Source of the DNA: Paracoccaceae bacterium
GTDB taxonomy: Bacteria; Pseudomonadota; Alphaproteobacteria; Rhodobacterales; Rhodobacteraceae
Length of the DNA stretch: 64,000 nucleotides
Assembly: GCA_013214575.1 (NCBI GenBank)
Contig: JABSSD010000002.1
Span: 62,001 to 126,000 of the forward strand
Reading direction: 5' to 3'
This document shows positions 63,542 through 64,000 of the stretch, in pieces; the first letter of the stretch is position 1; each line of letters begins with the position of its first letter. The translations under genes were made by a program, and so were the position numbers. Under the pieces are notes generated by a model that saw only the letters and a list, made by a program, of their open reading frames with translations, had not been told where the DNA came from and searched no databases.

Positions 63542-63958
63542 TTAGCCCTTTGCCCGGGTGATCAGGATCTCTATTCCCTGCGCCGACAGAATAGCCTTTA
63601 TCAGCTTGAACTTTTCGGTTTCGTGGCCTTTGCGACCCTCGACCACCATGGTGCCCAGCGCATTATCGGCATAGACAAAGTCGGCACTGTAGATCCGCTG
63701 CTGGCACCCGCTGTCTGTCAGAACTGGACCGTCGCGAGTGATCAGGCCGATATCTACCTGACGGCGCAACCCGCAGATATCACCTGCCTCCTGTAGCAAC
63801 AGTAATTCCTGCCAGCGCCGGGCCTCTGTCTTGCTGTCAAAGGTTATCCCGTCCACCTCGGTGCGCTTGGTGCGCCTCGCCCTGCGGCGGTCCTCTGGTT
63901 GGCCGGCTGTTTTGGACTGCCCGTACTGCTGTGCTGTCATCCGCTCTGTCATGCTCAC
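63542..63958 (-). CDS. DUF1064 phage protein (endonuclease-like)
   Basis: 138 residues. GITFDSKTEARRWQELLLLQEAGDI is the DUF1064 signature. This phage family has a restriction-endonuclease-like fold, and some members resolve Holliday junctions. Conserved acidic residues appear in YSADFVYADN and MVVEGRKG, a PD-(D/E)xK-like core (D, E-x-K replaced by E-G-R-K). The start overlaps the end of the next upstream gene as in an operon. Confidence 0.8.
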   Translation of the reverse strand: MSMTERMTAQQYGQSKTAGQPEDRRRARRTKRTEVDGITFDSKTEARRWQELLLLQEAGDICGLRRQVDIGLITRDGPVLTDSGCQQRIYSADFVYADNALGTMVVEGRKGHETEKFKLIKAILSAQGIEILITRAKG

Positions 63959-63999
63959 ATGCCCAACGCTTCTTTATACATTTCCAGAACCGCCTCTTC
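63955..63999 (-). CDS. C-terminal end of a GapR-like (DUF2312) protein (partial)
   Basis: The minus strand encodes EEAVLEMYKEALGM and a TGA that overlaps the DUF1064 start region. This is the usual DUF2312/GapR ending. The rest lies outside the window. It may be an intact second gapR or the missing half of the fragment at 63322. Confidence 0.55.
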   Translation of the reverse strand, partial: EEAVLEMYKEALGM

Positions 64000-64000
64000 C

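Larger units (their letters stand above)
61100..64000. mobile_element. Left part of a prophage-like element C (runs off the window)
   Basis: After att 3 come GGCCCCAC arm-like sites similar to those of element B, then phage-type genes: a methyltransferase-like gene, a repressor, a Cro/YdaS-like gene and DUF2312/DUF1064 proteins. No integrase is visible; by analogy with element B it would lie at the right end, outside the window. Confidence 0.6.

Overview
The window looks like a chromosome segment from an alphaproteobacterium of the Rhodobacteraceae (Roseobacter-type). The GC-rich left part carries genes typical of that group, with familiar sequence signatures: class III alcohol dehydrogenase, CopA with a Cu(I)-type MerR regulator, a livHMGF transporter with an acyl-CoA ligase, CtaD, a HIT protein and LipB. 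The genus is inferred from gene content only.

Bases 1-21,900 are ordinary backbone. In order they hold the tail of a peptide ABC transporter ATPase, a GntR regulator, an ArsR/SRPBCC pair, glutathione-dependent formaldehyde dehydrogenase, copA-hmrR with a 19-bp-spacer MerR-type promoter, a BKACE enzyme, an import-and-activate operon (livH, livM, livG, livF, acyl-CoA ligase, binding protein), a winged-helix/TPR regulator, ctaD, a HIT protein, a LuxR-HTH/alpha-beta-hydrolase fusion that has lost two catalytic residues, lipB and tRNA-Leu(GAG).

From 21,978 onward the tRNA-Leu gene is the anchor of a tandem array of integrated elements. The tRNA 3' end recurs at about 47.51 kb (25 identical bases) and 61.08 kb (18 identical bases). 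Element A (about 25.5 kb) has its tyrosine integrase beside the tRNA, TTTGCACAAA-type arm sites at both ends, a DUF5906-type primase-helicase followed by an iteron/inverted-repeat region, an ADP-ribosyltransferase-like protein, a TPR/NUDIX/histidine-phosphatase/NagA/acyltransferase cluster, a serine resolvase, a Gabija defence system, a DUF262-HNH-HEPN GmrSD-like protein and an EEP-fold nuclease. Three copies of a resolvase-3'-end repeat separate the cargo blocks of its right half.

Element B (about 13.5 kb) has AGCCCCACA arm sites at both ends, an excisionase-like gene at the left and a different tyrosine integrase at the right. In between lie an 11-bp tandem repeat array, a small RHH protein, an HUH-type replication initiator whose ribosome-binding site lies in a hairpin, a HipA-like kinase coupled to a HIRAN protein, a serine resolvase, two exported coiled-coil proteins, an AAA+ ATPase, a transposase remnant and a tRNA-like structure. 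Element C starts at about 61.1 kb and runs off the window. It is prophage-like: repressor, Cro/YdaS-like gene, GapR-type and DUF1064 proteins, and signs of internal rearrangement.

The best candidates for under-described biology are the DUF262-HNH-HEPN/EEP pair, the NUDIX-phosphatase-NagA-acyltransferase cluster, the HipA-kinase/HIRAN pair, the exported coiled-coil pair next to an AAA+ ATPase, and the resolvase-end repeats that frame the defence cargo.
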